Below, in pieces: positions 1 to 10,274 of a DNA stretch of 64,000 bases (positions are counted from its first letter, which is position 1; every line of letters begins with the position of its first letter). The notes beneath the pieces were generated by a model, which ran no database searches, was not told the DNA's origin, and worked only from the letters and a program-made list of their open reading frames with translations. The stretch covers positions 994,339-1,058,338 of the forward strand of contig NW_006768791.1 in NCBI RefSeq assembly GCF_000204055.1, read 5' to 3'. Source of the DNA: Melampsora larici-populina 98AG31 (Eukaryota; Basidiomycota; Pucciniomycetes; Pucciniales; Melampsoraceae). A program made the translations under genes and the position numbers.

Positions 1-230
1 TAATCCCTATTGGCAGCCATTGGCGCCGGGAAATTCTGTCCTAGAGACATGAATAATAGCTATGCTATTGAAGTATACCAAGGAGTTAAACATGAAGTTA
101 CTCACAAGGATACGATTATTCCAAAATTAAGGAATGGCTGCCATAGGCGCCGGGCTGCCAGTGGCGCCAACTGTCAGATTCGTCTAAAACCAAATAATGG
201 TAGAATAGACACTGACTATGACCTCCTGAA

Positions 231-1748
231 TTGTTTCGTAACGTTAAAGGTCCCGCTGCAGAAATTCGTAAAGAGAAACAGAATAGACATGAAGTCCTGC
301 TCGAAGAATTAACTATGGCAGTTAAAACGGGGACGATGAAACAAGTCAAGAAGGCAACTGAAAGACTTGCGAAAGAGTTTGGTAATCTAAACCCAAAATC
401 GAAAAGCAATGACCGAGAGCAGGCGACTCCGAAGTCAATGCAGAACAAACGATCATCCCTAGAAAAAGGGAAAAGAGGAATGGAGGAAAAGAAGTCAACT
501 AATCTAAACTCTGAAAAAGAAACCTCAGATGAATCAGAGGATGACAAAAAGAAAAAGAGAAAGAAAAGAAGATGATCTAATTCGAGTTCATCATCAGAAT
601 CAAGTAATAAATCATCTAAGAATTCATCAGATTCTTCCCAAGAAGAAAGTGATTCATCCCATAACAAATCATCTAAGAAGAAAAAGAAACTCAAATTCAA
701 AAAGAAGAAAGCGAAATCACACGACTTACCTTCATTACCGAAGAAGTGGAGCAAAGCGTTTAGAGACATGAAGAGCTATGTCCCGATTACAATATTTGAT
801 AGAGGATACCTCGACCTATATCATGCTACAGCAGGTACTGATTCTAAAACGAAAAAGTTAAAATTGAAAACATCAGAAGTAGAATTAGAAAGGCAGCTTA
901 CGTTTGGCGATTTCATTGAAATGAGTGATTTGGAAGCTGGATATGCAAGGGAGTTGTACAATTTACCGGAATATGCTGATCACATAGATGAACACAAAGT
1001 AATTGTTACAGAGCTGAAAAGAAAGTTTAATTGCTGGATGGTAGCATTAAGATATCACTTAGCAATTAGAGCGTTTATATTTAGACCAAGAACGGTAGAA
1101 GAAGACGTAGTGTATTTACCGGAAGGTAGAGATGATGAAGTTGTGGAAACGGCCAGATGGGAAACGGAGTTAGCGGGAGATTTGATGTACACCAATAACC
1201 CGTATGCACCTAATCATCCAAAGTACGGCTTTAACTTCAAGTCAGGAAAACCGAATGTCAACAACCAAAACTACGCACCGATTGCATCGACGTCAGCAAA
1301 AACTATTGAAGTCACGACTCAAGCTGAATCAAGTAGTCAAAATGGAAACATGAACAACTTCAGAGGAAAGAGAGCAGGAAATCGTAAATTCCAACACAAC
1401 AATAAAAGAAACTATGATTCATTCAAAAGTAATAAGAACTTTACTCACCATAATCAACAAAATTTTAAGAACCAAACCCACTACGGTTTCACTCCGACAC
1501 ATTACAGTAATCCACAACATCAATCTGTAATGACATACCCGGTCAACTACCAAACGATGGATCCGCAATTAATGCAACCGTCAAACCAATTCACTGCACC
1601 AACGAACACGGGTGAAAGTAGCCAACAAACATCCTACCAGAACAACAATAACTTTAGGAGCTATAATAAGAACACGGGAAGTGGCAATAATGCGAAAAAT
1701 GGTGGTGGAAATAACAGGTATGAACCAAATCAGTTAATGGATAACTAA
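231..1748 (+). pseudogene. DIRS gag-like ORF with in-frame stop
   Basis: One reading frame runs from about 231 to 1748, broken by a single TGA at 573-575. The part before the stop is a lysine- and acid-rich segment. After the stop come a Ser/Lys-rich run, a compact conserved-looking domain (about 768-1230, starting KSYVPITIFDRGYLDLYHA) and an Asn/Gln-rich tail, as in the gag-like first proteins of fungal DIRS elements. The stop follows an AGA codon and could be a CGA-to-TGA change. A second frame change near 220-231 probably separates the true N-terminus, since the other frame (10-312) reads into the same region. The function as nucleocapsid is inferred from position and composition. Confidence 0.55.
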
Positions 1749-2041
1749 GAAGTTAAACATGAATTGAATAAATACTAACTTTAAAAACCTTCCGCTTTGT
1801 TCCTAACCCTCCTGATGAATAAAACCTTCATGATCTTGTTGTCAATATCGTACTTTGTGTGTAACTTGAATGCTCAATTGGGGATAACTTTACTTCCTAA
1901 ATTCGTTGTAATCTCTTGATGGTACTGGTACGGTTGCAGCTGTACGGCGCCAACGTTACTTAGTCGTAGACTGCCGTATTGAATGAATAATAATAAAAAC
2001 TTTTATTTCCCTGCTGATTTGAACAACAGATAAGTGAATAT

Positions 2042-3964
2042 GTGAGAACACCAAAAATAATAACAACAACAGTACAAAACACAGAAAGCCCACCAAATAA
2101 AAACCAAAAGTTGAGGAACGAAAACATAGAAGAGGAAAGCTCGGAGAGTGATGATGAAGAGGAGATGATTGAAAGACCAGAACCTGAACCTTTGTGGGAA
2201 AGGAAAATATTAGCAATACCGGTTAACAATACGTGGCCCGCACCGGTTAGAAGTAAAATGAACCTCGAGGAGTGGAGTGTACTGATGAAAGAAGCTGGTT
2301 TGGAAAAAGAAATCTCATACATAATAGGAGGCTTTAAAGATGGCTTTTGTCTAGGCATTCAACAACACGAATTAGAAGGCCATAAGTGGTACACCCCGCC
2401 TAACCATAAATCTGCTCTATTAGCTAGATCACAGATCGAGAAGACGATAAGGAGTGATCGGGAAGCAGGAAGATTAGCGGGTCCATTTTCACATGAGGAA
2501 TTACATAATAGATTTGGATTCTTCAGATCGAACCCAATGGGAAGCTCGGAAAATGGAGATGGATCAATTAGATTGATAAACGATTTATCTTATCCTAAAA
2601 ACGTACACAACATACCATCAGTCAATTCGTTTGTAGACAAGAATAATTTCAACACTTACTGGGACGATTTTAACACTGTAGCTAGATTCCTAGTAGATAA
2701 CCCAGGAGAGTGGGTCTTTGCGATCTTTGACTGGAAGAAGGCATTCAGACAACTCCCAAATCAACCGAGCCAAAGAAAATACTTAATAATCATGGATTTT
2801 GAAGGACGATTGTGGGTAGATCTAGCTGTTGGTTTCGGAGGAGTGGCGTGTTGTGGGGTGTTTGGGGCACCGGCGAATGCGTGGAAGATAATTATGGAAA
2901 AGATATTCAAGCTACCCAGAATTTTTAGATGGGTAGATGATAACTTAATCTTGAAAAGGCCGGATCAAACAGTGACGCTCGAAAACATAACCACGCTGAG
3001 CAATTCTTTAGGAGTACTGACGAATCCAGCGAAAAACCACGACTTTAAGACGGAGCAGAGATACGTCGGATTTGTGTGGAATGGGAAAGATCATACCGTA
3101 AGACTACCCGATGATAAGTTAAAACAAAGATTAGACCAAATAGATGAATTCTTGGATCAAACGGAAAACCCAGACTGGACGTACGAACAAGTCGATACAT
3201 TGCTAGGAAGACTAGTACATACAGTATACATAGTCCCACATATGATGGCCTATTTAAGATCCTTTTATAGATGGCAGAAAAGTTGGGTAAATAAGTCAGC
3301 CAAACGTCCAACACCAAACTCAGTAAGAAGTGATTTAATAGAGTGGAAGATATGCCTACAAAATTTCAATGCACGACCATTGATACTTTCAAGAAAACCA
3401 ACAGATATAGCCTGGGTTGGGGACGCATCATCCTCATTCGGCATAGGAATACTGATAGGAGAGCATTGGGCATCCTTCAGATTCGTAGAAGGTTGGCAAA
3501 CGTTTGAATTGGAGAACGAAAAAAGATCAATAGCCTGGGCCAAAACAGTGGCGATCAGGTTGGGACTTTTAGTTCTAAACAAACTGAGAGAAGTGTCAGG
3601 TGAGTAAACTAAGAGAAATAACCTAGGGGAAAGTTTCGAACTAACTGAAATGTTTTAAATAGGTAAAACGTTTGTGGTGTGGACCGATAATACAATGAAA
3701 CAGTCAACTGTAAAGAAAAGGAAGTCCAAAGATAATTTAGTAAATGAAGAATGGAAATTAATCCAACAATTACTTACAAAATTAGGATGTGATATTAGTG
3801 CTAAACGTGTAACAACTAACACTAATGATGCAGATGGACTCTCGAGAGGGATACTGGATGACAAACTAATGTGGTTCAATGAAATAAGAGTAGAGGTACC
3901 ATTAGATCTATCGAGAATCATATCACAAATAACACTGAAGCATAATGGGAAGAACAAAGCCTAA
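2042..3964 (+). CDS. DIRS reverse transcriptase-RNase H, two exons
   Basis: This is the polymerase of the DIRS-like element: it copies element RNA into DNA and degrades the template. It is modelled as 2042-3599 joined to 3663-3964. The frame is open from 2018. No ATG is present at the 5' end and the first in-frame ATG is 2165, so translation may start there or the ORF may be joined to an upstream exon. An acidic N-terminal linker (ENIEEESSESDDEEE) precedes the RT domain, in which the catalytic box reads RWVDDN (about 2926). The LLGRL...YIVP...RSFYRW block is typical of DIRS-type RTs. RNase H follows, with AWVGDAS before the intron and VVWTDN and DADGLSR after it. No frame damage was seen apart from the intron. 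Confidence 0.8.
3600..3662 (+). other. 63-nt spliceosomal intron in RNase H
   Basis: GTGAGT donor at 3600 and ATAG acceptor at 3662. Retained, it gives a TAA at 3605. Removed in phase 1, it joins LREVSG directly to KTFVVWTDN, which restores the RNase H strand and its catalytic aspartate. The length is a multiple of three, so both flanking parts lie in the same frame. Confidence 0.75.
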
Positions 3965-4185
3965 TCAGTTAAATACCAACAAAGAAAAGAAAAGCAAAAT
4001 AGAATCAAACAAAAAGAAAGTGCTGAAACCTTTTGGAACCTTTAGAAAAAATGCGATAGGGATTGATTCAACGGAAAATGATGAGGTACAGATGCATTAT
4101 TTAAAAGGAGCATGGGTAGACGGGACATTGAAAGGATACAACTCGGGTGTTGTAAAACTACATCGGTTCGCAAATATTAAGAACA
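3945..4185 (+). pseudogene. DIRS tyrosine recombinase, 5' fragment
   Basis: The ORF begins at ATG 3945, overlapping the end of the RT ORF by 20 nt in another frame. After a Lys-rich N-terminus it contains WVDGTLKGYNSGVVKLHRFA, the usual start of the SAM-like N-terminal core-binding domain of tyrosine recombinases (TxxxYxxxxxxFxxFC type). The catalytic R-H-R-Y part is missing because the Ty3 LTR starts at 4186. No continuation is seen beyond the 3' LTR at 10467. Confidence 0.65.
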
Positions 4186-4377
4186 TGTTACAACTCCATT
4201 AATGTAACAGGTGTGACAGAGAAGTGACATGTCACGAGAGAGACTCATCTATAGCTTGTATTACGTAACTTGTATAGCTTTCTCCTCATCCGACAATCTT
4301 AATAACAAACCAAGATTGATTGGTCTCGATCCTTCATTCCTCCACGAGAGACAACCCCCGAGAGACAAGTCCTAACA
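4186..4377 (+). repeat. 5' LTR of Ty3 element
   Basis: 192 bp, starting TGTTACAACT and ending GTCCTAACA, so TGTTA/TAACA form a short terminal inverted repeat. By eye it is identical to 10275-10466. The flanking 5 bp are GAACA here and AATTC after the 3' LTR, so no target duplication is visible. Confidence 0.95.
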
Positions 4378-4731
4378 TATTGTCGGATCTATCAATAGGG
4401 AATCAAGGAATCAAAACCGAATCGAATTTATAATAGAAGAAGAATTAGATTAGAAATTAGATTTAGATTTATAGATTGAATTGAATTGAACTGAACTGAA
4501 ACCTTAGAACTCAACTGAACACCGAAGAATCTGAACTCAACTTTATCTTGATTGAACTACTGGAGTGATCTTATTGAAACATCAGAAGCTTATTTTACCG
4601 CCACCACGTCACCCTCATACACAACCCCACACCTCGACGAGGCTGACTCGGATTCCGAAGCAACCCCCTTCGTCGACGCCGATCATCTAATCACCGATCT
4701 AGAACCAAGTACCGCTGTCGTACCATTGGCT

Positions 4732-5790
4732 ATGGAGGATATCCAGCGCCAACTTAACGAACTGTCTAACTCATTAGCGACCGAACGTAACCTTCGAGAA
4801 CAAGCTGAGGCTCGTTCCCGCGATGCTGAAAACCGTTTGCAAGCGATGATATCTCAGCAGTCTAATCCTCCACCCGTGCAGCCTGCTAGTACCACGCATG
4901 TTCACGCCGAAATAGCACCCAATCCCAAAGGGCCTAAGGTGTCTACTCCTGATAAATTTGGAGGCGTTCGAGGTGCACCGGCAGAGATATTTCTTAGCCA
5001 GATCCAACTTTACTTACTAGCGCATCCTTATCAATTCACCGATGATCGCAGTAAGGTTGTCTTTTCCTTGTCGTACCTCACTGGAGCGGCGGGAAATTGG
5101 GCTCAACCTCTCATGACCGAACTACTCGACGCCTCGTCTGCTCACCTTGTCACATTTGAGCGATTTGTTACCAATTTCAAGGCGATGTATTTCGACACCG
5201 AGAAGAAATCGAAAGCTGAGCGGGCTCTGCGCAATTTATCTCAAAAGACTTCGGTAGCGGCGTACACCCATGAGTTTAATGTACACGCTACAGCTACGGG
5301 ATGGGAGACCCCGACTCTGATCAGTCACTATGAGCAGGGTCTGAAGAAGGAAATAAGGGTGGCTATGGTTATGACTCAGGATAATTTCACTTCTTTAGAG
5401 CAGATCGCCAACTTAGCCATTAAAATTGACAGCAAGTTGCATGGCGCGACCGACACCTCGACTACCTTCCACGTTCCATCCGCTGATCCTAACGCGATGG
5501 ATATCTCTTCCAGTTTTGTACGATTAACTGATGAGGAACGCGCGCGACGACTTCGCACTGGTTCATGTTTCATTTGTAACGTTCAGGGTCATTTGGCTAG
5601 TGCTTGTCCTACTAAGAAGAAAGATCGAAATGGAAAGGGGAGAGCTGGAGGTTTCATTAATTATAAGAACAAGTTTGCTGAGTTAGAGGCGAAAGTAGCG
5701 GCTATGAGTGTTAATAATTCAATTCAAGTAGATAGACAAGAGGGTGGTAGTAGATCCGACGTGTCAAAAAATGGCGTAGCTCAGGACTGA
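4732..5790 (+). CDS. gag: Ty3 Gag (capsid-nucleocapsid)
   Basis: Forms the virus-like particle. The frame is open from 4552, but the first good ATG is 4732 (MEDIQRQLNELS), giving about 352 aa. An N-terminal coiled coil (RNLREQAEARSRDAENRLQ) is followed by a retrotransposon Gag domain (about residues 85-210, with LSYLTGAAGNWAQPL and FKAMYFD). One CCHC zinc knuckle, CFICNVQGHLASAC, lies near residue 279 and should bind RNA. It ends in TGA at 5788-5790, overlapping the pol ATG. Start choice: translation from 4552 would need a TTG codon. Confidence 0.9.
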   Translation: MEDIQRQLNELSNSLATERNLREQAEARSRDAENRLQAMISQQSNPPPVQPASTTHVHAEIAPNPKGPKVSTPDKFGGVRGAPAEIFLSQIQLYLLAHPYQFTDDRSKVVFSLSYLTGAAGNWAQPLMTELLDASSAHLVTFERFVTNFKAMYFDTEKKSKAERALRNLSQKTSVAAYTHEFNVHATATGWETPTLISHYEQGLKKEIRVAMVMTQDNFTSLEQIANLAIKIDSKLHGATDTSTTFHVPSADPNAMDISSSFVRLTDEERARRLRTGSCFICNVQGHLASACPTKKKDRNGKGRAGGFINYKNKFAELEAKVAAMSVNNSIQVDRQEGGSRSDVSKNGVAQD

Positions 5791-5792
5791 TG
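5766..5792 (+). promoter_or_regulatory. gag-pol recoding junction
   Basis: A slippery heptamer A AAA AAT lies in the gag frame at 5766-5772. A -1 slip there enters the pol frame, which is open through to the pol ATG. The gag stop and pol start overlap as TGATG (5788-5792), a layout used for termination-reinitiation. Either could set the Gag:Pol ratio; the sequence alone does not decide. Confidence 0.55.
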
Positions 5793-8700
5793 GTTGTGCC
5801 TATCCTGAGCCAACAAGGGAATCTGGAGGACATTCAATTAGGTGCTAGTGAAGTTATAAATGCTTGCAATGCAATTGATCCCCGCTTGTTTTTGCGTACT
5901 ACACTTTCCATGTCCCAACATTCCCGCGCCACACCGACCCTTTCCCAATTTGACACTACGCTCTTGATTGACTCGGGTGCAACACATAATGTGTTGAGTG
6001 AGTCTTTAGCCCGTCAATCAGGACTAATCCCCTTCTCCGAACGCACTACGAGAGTAGTTACCGGATTCGACGGCTCTGAGAGCCATTCATCTTACGAAAT
6101 CAATCTTCACATCAAGAACAACATTTTACCGACTCGTTTTATTATCACCAAAGTCAAAGACTCCTATGACGGAATTCTAGGCATCCCATGGATCAAAGAA
6201 AATCACGACTTGATCGACTGGAAGTCTGGAACAATTCAACACTTTAACCATTGCATTGCGGCTGCGTCAGCAGTTCCGTCGAGCCCGAAATCACCCTCAC
6301 TGGATCTTGGAATGGACCCTTTGAGGAACGCTAGGAGCTTTGACGAGGGGATGTGTGACAGTAATGTCGCGTTAACATCCCCGCAATGTGAGTGTGATCT
6401 CGCCAAATCCTCTAACCAAGTCGAATTTGCTGGCAAGCACTCTTCATCCCCTGAATCACAGATTATCGACAACTCGACTTTGTTTGAAAGCACCGCATCA
6501 CCGCCCACGAATTCAACGCACATTGCAGCTGTTTCTCCAGCTTCGTCCACTCCGCCACAAACCCCTAAGGATCTCGACGAGAAGCCACAGGGGCATGCTA
6601 GGAAACGTGACGAGGGGGCCTGTAATCTTTATGATACAAATACGCCCCCGCAATGTGAGTTCGATCACGATATTGAATCTTTCAGTTTTGAAACGGCTGG
6701 CAAGCCCTCTTTTCCTCCTGAATCACAGAATTTACCGCCTGATACCGATACGAATAACGATGTGGACCAGACGAATCACATTGTAGCTGATTCTACAGCT
6801 TCGTCCAATCCGACACAATCCCCTGAGGATCTCGACGAGAAGCCAAAGGGGCATATTAGGAAAAGTGACGAGGGGGCCCGTAATCTTGATGATTCGACTA
6901 TGCCCCCGCAATGTGAGTTCGAGACTCCAACTTGCATTTCTCAAATTGAAACAGCTGGCCAGGATGATCCTCCCTTGAATTTTCATACAGCCGACATTGC
7001 TCATGCGAAGACTTCCTGGTCAACCTCGGCACGATTAGCAGCTGACCTGAAAATGCACGAACCGGTCAAATCCGTTGAAGAATTGGTCCCATCTTGTTAT
7101 CATCGACATTTACATATGTTTCGAAAGTCGAACTCTCACCGATTACCTCCAAGACGTCGATATGATTTTAAGGTTGATCTTGTACCTGGCGCGCAGCCTC
7201 AAGCTAGCCGCATTATCCCATTATCTCCAGCTGAGAATGAGGTACTTCAGAAGATGATTGACGAAGGTCTTGCTAATGGTACCATCCGCCGGACGACGTC
7301 ACCGTGGGCTGCGCCCGTACTTTTTACTGGTAAAAAGGACGGGAATCTCCGACCGTGCTTCGATTATCGGAAGCTCAATTCATTAACGGTCAAAAATAAA
7401 TATCCTTTACCATTGACAATGGATTTGGTGGATAGCCTCTTGGATGCGGAACGCTACACCAAGCTGGATCTCCGTAACGCTTATGGTAATCTTCGTGTAG
7501 CTGAAGGCTATGAAGATATACTTGCGTTTATATGCCGTCAAGGACAATTTGCCCCTCTGACGATGCCATTTGGCCCTACTGGAGCTCCGGGACACTTTCA
7601 ATATTTTATTCAGGATATTTTATTGGGGAGGATCGGCAAGGACACTGCTGCGTACTTGGACGACACCATGATATATACAAAAAAGGGTGTGCATCACGAA
7701 GAAGCAGTTGATGGAATTCTTGACATTTTTGACAAGCATGACCTCTGGCTGAAACCAGAGAAGTGTGAGTTTTCTAAGGATGAGATCGAATATTTAGGCC
7801 TCTTGATCTCCAAGAACAGAATCAAAATGGATCCTAACAAGGTTAAGGCTGTTAAGGATTGGCCAGCACCGCGCAATGTAAACGAACTACAACGCTTTAT
7901 TGGTTTTTCGAACTTTTACAGAAGGTTTATTGATCACTTCTCTCGGACCACACGGCCTTTACATAATCTCACACGGTTGAAAACACCTTTTATTTGGGAC
8001 GAGAAGTGTGACACGGCCTTCGAATCCTTGAAAACTGCTTTCACGACTGCGCCTATTCTCAAAATCGCTGATCCCTACAAACCATTCATTCTTGAATGTG
8101 ATTGTTCAGACTTTGCGTTAGGGGCTGTGTTGTCACAACGTTGCGATCAGGATGGCGAGCTACATCCCGTGGCTTACCTTTCACGATCACTGATTCAAGC
8201 TGAGCGTAACTACGAAATCTTCGACAAAGAATTGCTGGCGATTGTGGCATCATTCAAAGAATGGCGTCATTATTTGGAGGGTAACCCTAACAGGTTGGAA
8301 GTAATAGTGTACACGGATCATCGAAATTTGGAGACATTTATGACGACCAAACAATTAACGCGACGACAAGCACGATGGGCCGAAATTATGGGTTGTTTTG
8401 ATTTTATTATTAAATTCAGGCCAGGACGAGATTCAACCAAGCCTGATGCCTTGTCTCGTCGCCCGGATCTGGCTCCAGATAAGACTGAAAACTGGACCTT
8501 TGGACAACTTATACGACCTGAAAATCTAGGACCCGATTCATTCCCAGTTGAACTCGCTAGTTGCGAAATGTTTTTCGAAGATGAAACTATTGAATTACAA
8601 GATGCCGAGCGGTGGTTTGAGCTCGATGTATTAGGTATATCTGAGATTGAAGTTCCCGAAGTTGAGGATAGTGACTCTGATTTCAAAACGGACGACCAAA

Positions 8701-10178
8701 TTATTGATTTGATCAGGATTGCAAATAAATCAGATGAACGTATGGTCAATTTGATAGCAGCATGTAGAAATCCCATATCTTCTAAATTTAAAAAGGCAGT
8801 GAATCATTTTATAGAGAAGGACGGAGTGTTGTATAACAACGGACGAATTGAAGTGCCTCATGACAATAACATCAAATACATGATTGTTAAGAGTCGCCAC
8901 GACAGTTTGCTGGCGGGTCATCCTGGACGAGCAAAAACTCTGAGTCTGGTGCGCCGATGCTTCAACTGGCCTTCGCTTAAAGCCTACGTCAACAGGTATG
9001 TCGATGGATGTGACTCCTGCTTAAGGGTCAAATCCAGTACTACAAAGCCGTTTGGGACATTGGAACCCCTTCCCATACCGGCCGGACCATGGACGGATAT
9101 AACTTACGACTTGATAACGAAATTACCACCGTCCAAAGGATTTGACAGTATTTTAACAGTGGTAGATCGTCTAACAAAAATGGCCCATTTTATTCCATGT
9201 AAAGAAACAATGACCGCAAATGATTTAGCTGACGTAATGATTCAAAACGTGTGGAAGTTGCATGGCACTCCTAAAACTATTGTTTCGGATAGAGGTACCA
9301 TTTTCATTTCTCAGATCACTCAAGAGCTCGACAAACGTTTGGGAATTCATTTGCATCCATCAACGGCTTATCACCCGAGGACGGATGGTCAAAGTGAAAT
9401 AGTGAACAAATCAATTGAACAATATTTAAGGCATTTTGTCAAGTATCAACAAGACAATTGGGAAGCTCTACTTCCGACAGCAGGATTCGCTTATAATAAT
9501 CGTGATCATGAGTCAACTGGTATTTCTCCTTTTAAGGCAAACTATGGATTTAATCCGAACTTCAACAAAATCCCAAGTGCTGAACAATGCATTCCGGTCG
9601 TTGAGGATAGATTGAAATTAATTGAGGATGTACAAAAAGAACTGACACATTATCTTGATATTTCTCAGGAGACGATGAAAAAACAATTTGATAAGAATGT
9701 ACGACAAACACCAGAATGGAAGGCGGGTGATCGGGTCTGGTTGAATGGGAAAAATATCTCTACAACGAGACCAAGTCCTAAACTGGAATATCGCTGGCTA
9801 GGTCCTTTCACTATATTAGAAAGGATTTCAAATTCTACTTACAAACTTGATCTTCCATTATCAATGAAGAAAATTCACCCTGTTTTTCACGTTTCGCTGC
9901 TTAGAAAACACGACATCGACACAATTGAGCAACGAACGGAACCAGAACCTCCACCTATTGTAATAAATGATGAAGAAGAATACGAGGTGGCCGAAATATT
10001 AGATTGTAGGAAGAAGGGTAAGAAGTTGGAATATTTAGTGAATTGGAAAGGGTATACTTCAAATCATAATTCTTGGGAACCATTGGAGAATTTATCAAAC
10101 TGCAAGGATTTATTAGATGATTTCATTAGTAGATTCCCAAATTTAGTATCAAGATCAAGAAGGCAACGGAGAAAGTGA
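5790..10178 (+). CDS. pol: Ty3 Pol polyprotein with chromodomain
   Basis: 1,462 aa, single exon. Domains in order: aspartic protease (LLIDSGATHN, about residue 61); a long Ser/Pro/Glu-rich linker with three repeats (about 170-410); reverse transcriptase with KKDGNLRPCFDYRKLN and AAYLDDTMIY (about 622); RNase H (LECDCSDFALGAVL, YTDHRNLETF); an HHCC integrase finger (HDSLLAGHPG...CDSC); an integrase core with D (TYDLITKLPP), D (VSDRGTIF) and E (DGQSEIVNK); a GPY/F module (YRWLGPFTIL); and a chromodomain at about 1398-1450 (EEYEVAEILDCRKKGKKLEY, WKGYTSNHNSWEP). The chromodomain marks it as a chromovirus, thought to target integration to marked chromatin. All catalytic residues are present. It starts at the ATG overlapping the gag stop, or by -1 frameshifting. 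Confidence 0.95.
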   Translation: MVVPILSQQGNLEDIQLGASEVINACNAIDPRLFLRTTLSMSQHSRATPTLSQFDTTLLIDSGATHNVLSESLARQSGLIPFSERTTRVVTGFDGSESHSSYEINLHIKNNILPTRFIITKVKDSYDGILGIPWIKENHDLIDWKSGTIQHFNHCIAAASAVPSSPKSPSLDLGMDPLRNARSFDEGMCDSNVALTSPQCECDLAKSSNQVEFAGKHSSSPESQIIDNSTLFESTASPPTNSTHIAAVSPASSTPPQTPKDLDEKPQGHARKRDEGACNLYDTNTPPQCEFDHDIESFSFETAGKPSFPPESQNLPPDTDTNNDVDQTNHIVADSTASSNPTQSPEDLDEKPKGHIRKSDEGARNLDDSTMPPQCEFETPTCISQIETAGQDDPPLNFHTADIAHAKTSWSTSARLAADLKMHEPVKSVEELVPSCYHRHLHMFRKSNSHRLPPRRRYDFKVDLVPGAQPQASRIIPLSPAENEVLQKMIDEGLANGTIRRTTSPWAAPVLFTGKKDGNLRPCFDYRKLNSLTVKNKYPLPLTMDLVDSLLDAERYTKLDLRNAYGNLRVAEGYEDILAFICRQGQFAPLTMPFGPTGAPGHFQYFIQDILLGRIGKDTAAYLDDTMIYTKKGVHHEEAVDGILDIFDKHDLWLKPEKCEFSKDEIEYLGLLISKNRIKMDPNKVKAVKDWPAPRNVNELQRFIGFSNFYRRFIDHFSRTTRPLHNLTRLKTPFIWDEKCDTAFESLKTAFTTAPILKIADPYKPFILECDCSDFALGAVLSQRCDQDGELHPVAYLSRSLIQAERNYEIFDKELLAIVASFKEWRHYLEGNPNRLEVIVYTDHRNLETFMTTKQLTRRQARWAEIMGCFDFIIKFRPGRDSTKPDALSRRPDLAPDKTENWTFGQLIRPENLGPDSFPVELASCEMFFEDETIELQDAERWFELDVLGISEIEVPEVEDSDSDFKTDDQIIDLIRIANKSDERMVNLIAACRNPISSKFKKAVNHFIEKDGVLYNNGRIEVPHDNNIKYMIVKSRHDSLLAGHPGRAKTLSLVRRCFNWPSLKAYVNRYVDGCDSCLRVKSSTTKPFGTLEPLPIPAGPWTDITYDLITKLPPSKGFDSILTVVDRLTKMAHFIPCKETMTANDLADVMIQNVWKLHGTPKTIVSDRGTIFISQITQELDKRLGIHLHPSTAYHPRTDGQSEIVNKSIEQYLRHFVKYQQDNWEALLPTAGFAYNNRDHESTGISPFKANYGFNPNFNKIPSAEQCIPVVEDRLKLIEDVQKELTHYLDISQETMKKQFDKNVRQTPEWKAGDRVWLNGKNISTTRPSPKLEYRWLGPFTILERISNSTYKLDLPLSMKKIHPVFHVSLLRKHDIDTIEQRTEPEPPPIVINDEEEYEVAEILDCRKKGKKLEYLVNWKGYTSNHNSWEPLENLSNCKDLLDDFISRFPNLVSRSRRQRRK
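6342..6970 (+). repeat. Three degenerate repeats in Pol linker
   Basis: The block GACGAGGGG...CCGCAATGTGAGT recurs starting at 6342, 6609 and 6866 (spacing 267 and 257 bp). In protein, each unit carries DEG..., a PPQCE(F/C) motif, a (F)AGK/TAGK-type segment and, between units, ASS.P.(T/S)P.DLDEKP. It lies between protease and RT, a place where Ty3 elements normally have only a short spacer. It keeps the frame, so it arose by in-frame duplication. Confidence 0.8.
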
Positions 10179-10260
10179 AGAGGGTATAGCTTTTTCCCAC
10201 AGGGTTTTTTAATGCTACCCGGGGAAAGGACGCAGGATTCGCAAGAGGGAGTCTGGGCGT

Positions 10261-10274
10261 TAAAAGGGGGATAA
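10261..10274 (+). promoter_or_regulatory. Ty3 polypurine tract
   Basis: TAAAAGGGGGATAA sits directly before the TGTTAC of the 3' LTR, the place and composition expected of the plus-strand primer. Confidence 0.8.

Larger units (their letters stand above)
1..4185 (+). mobile_element. DIRS-type retrotransposon, partial
   Basis: The region reads in order as a gag-like ORF, an RT/RNase H ORF and the start of a tyrosine recombinase ORF. This is the order of DIRS/Ngaro-type elements, which integrate with a recombinase rather than a DDE integrase. The left end lies outside the window. The right end is lost where a Ty3 LTR begins inside the recombinase. Four GGCGCC-centred motifs (22, 146, 163, 1946) sit in the non-coding parts and may belong to split repeats, but I could not assign them. 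No methyltransferase domain is seen between RNase H and the recombinase. Confidence 0.75.

Noticed and set aside
116..769. 217-aa minus-strand open frame
   Set aside because: Antisense shadow of the Lys/Ser-rich gag region, giving Phe/Leu/Ser runs.
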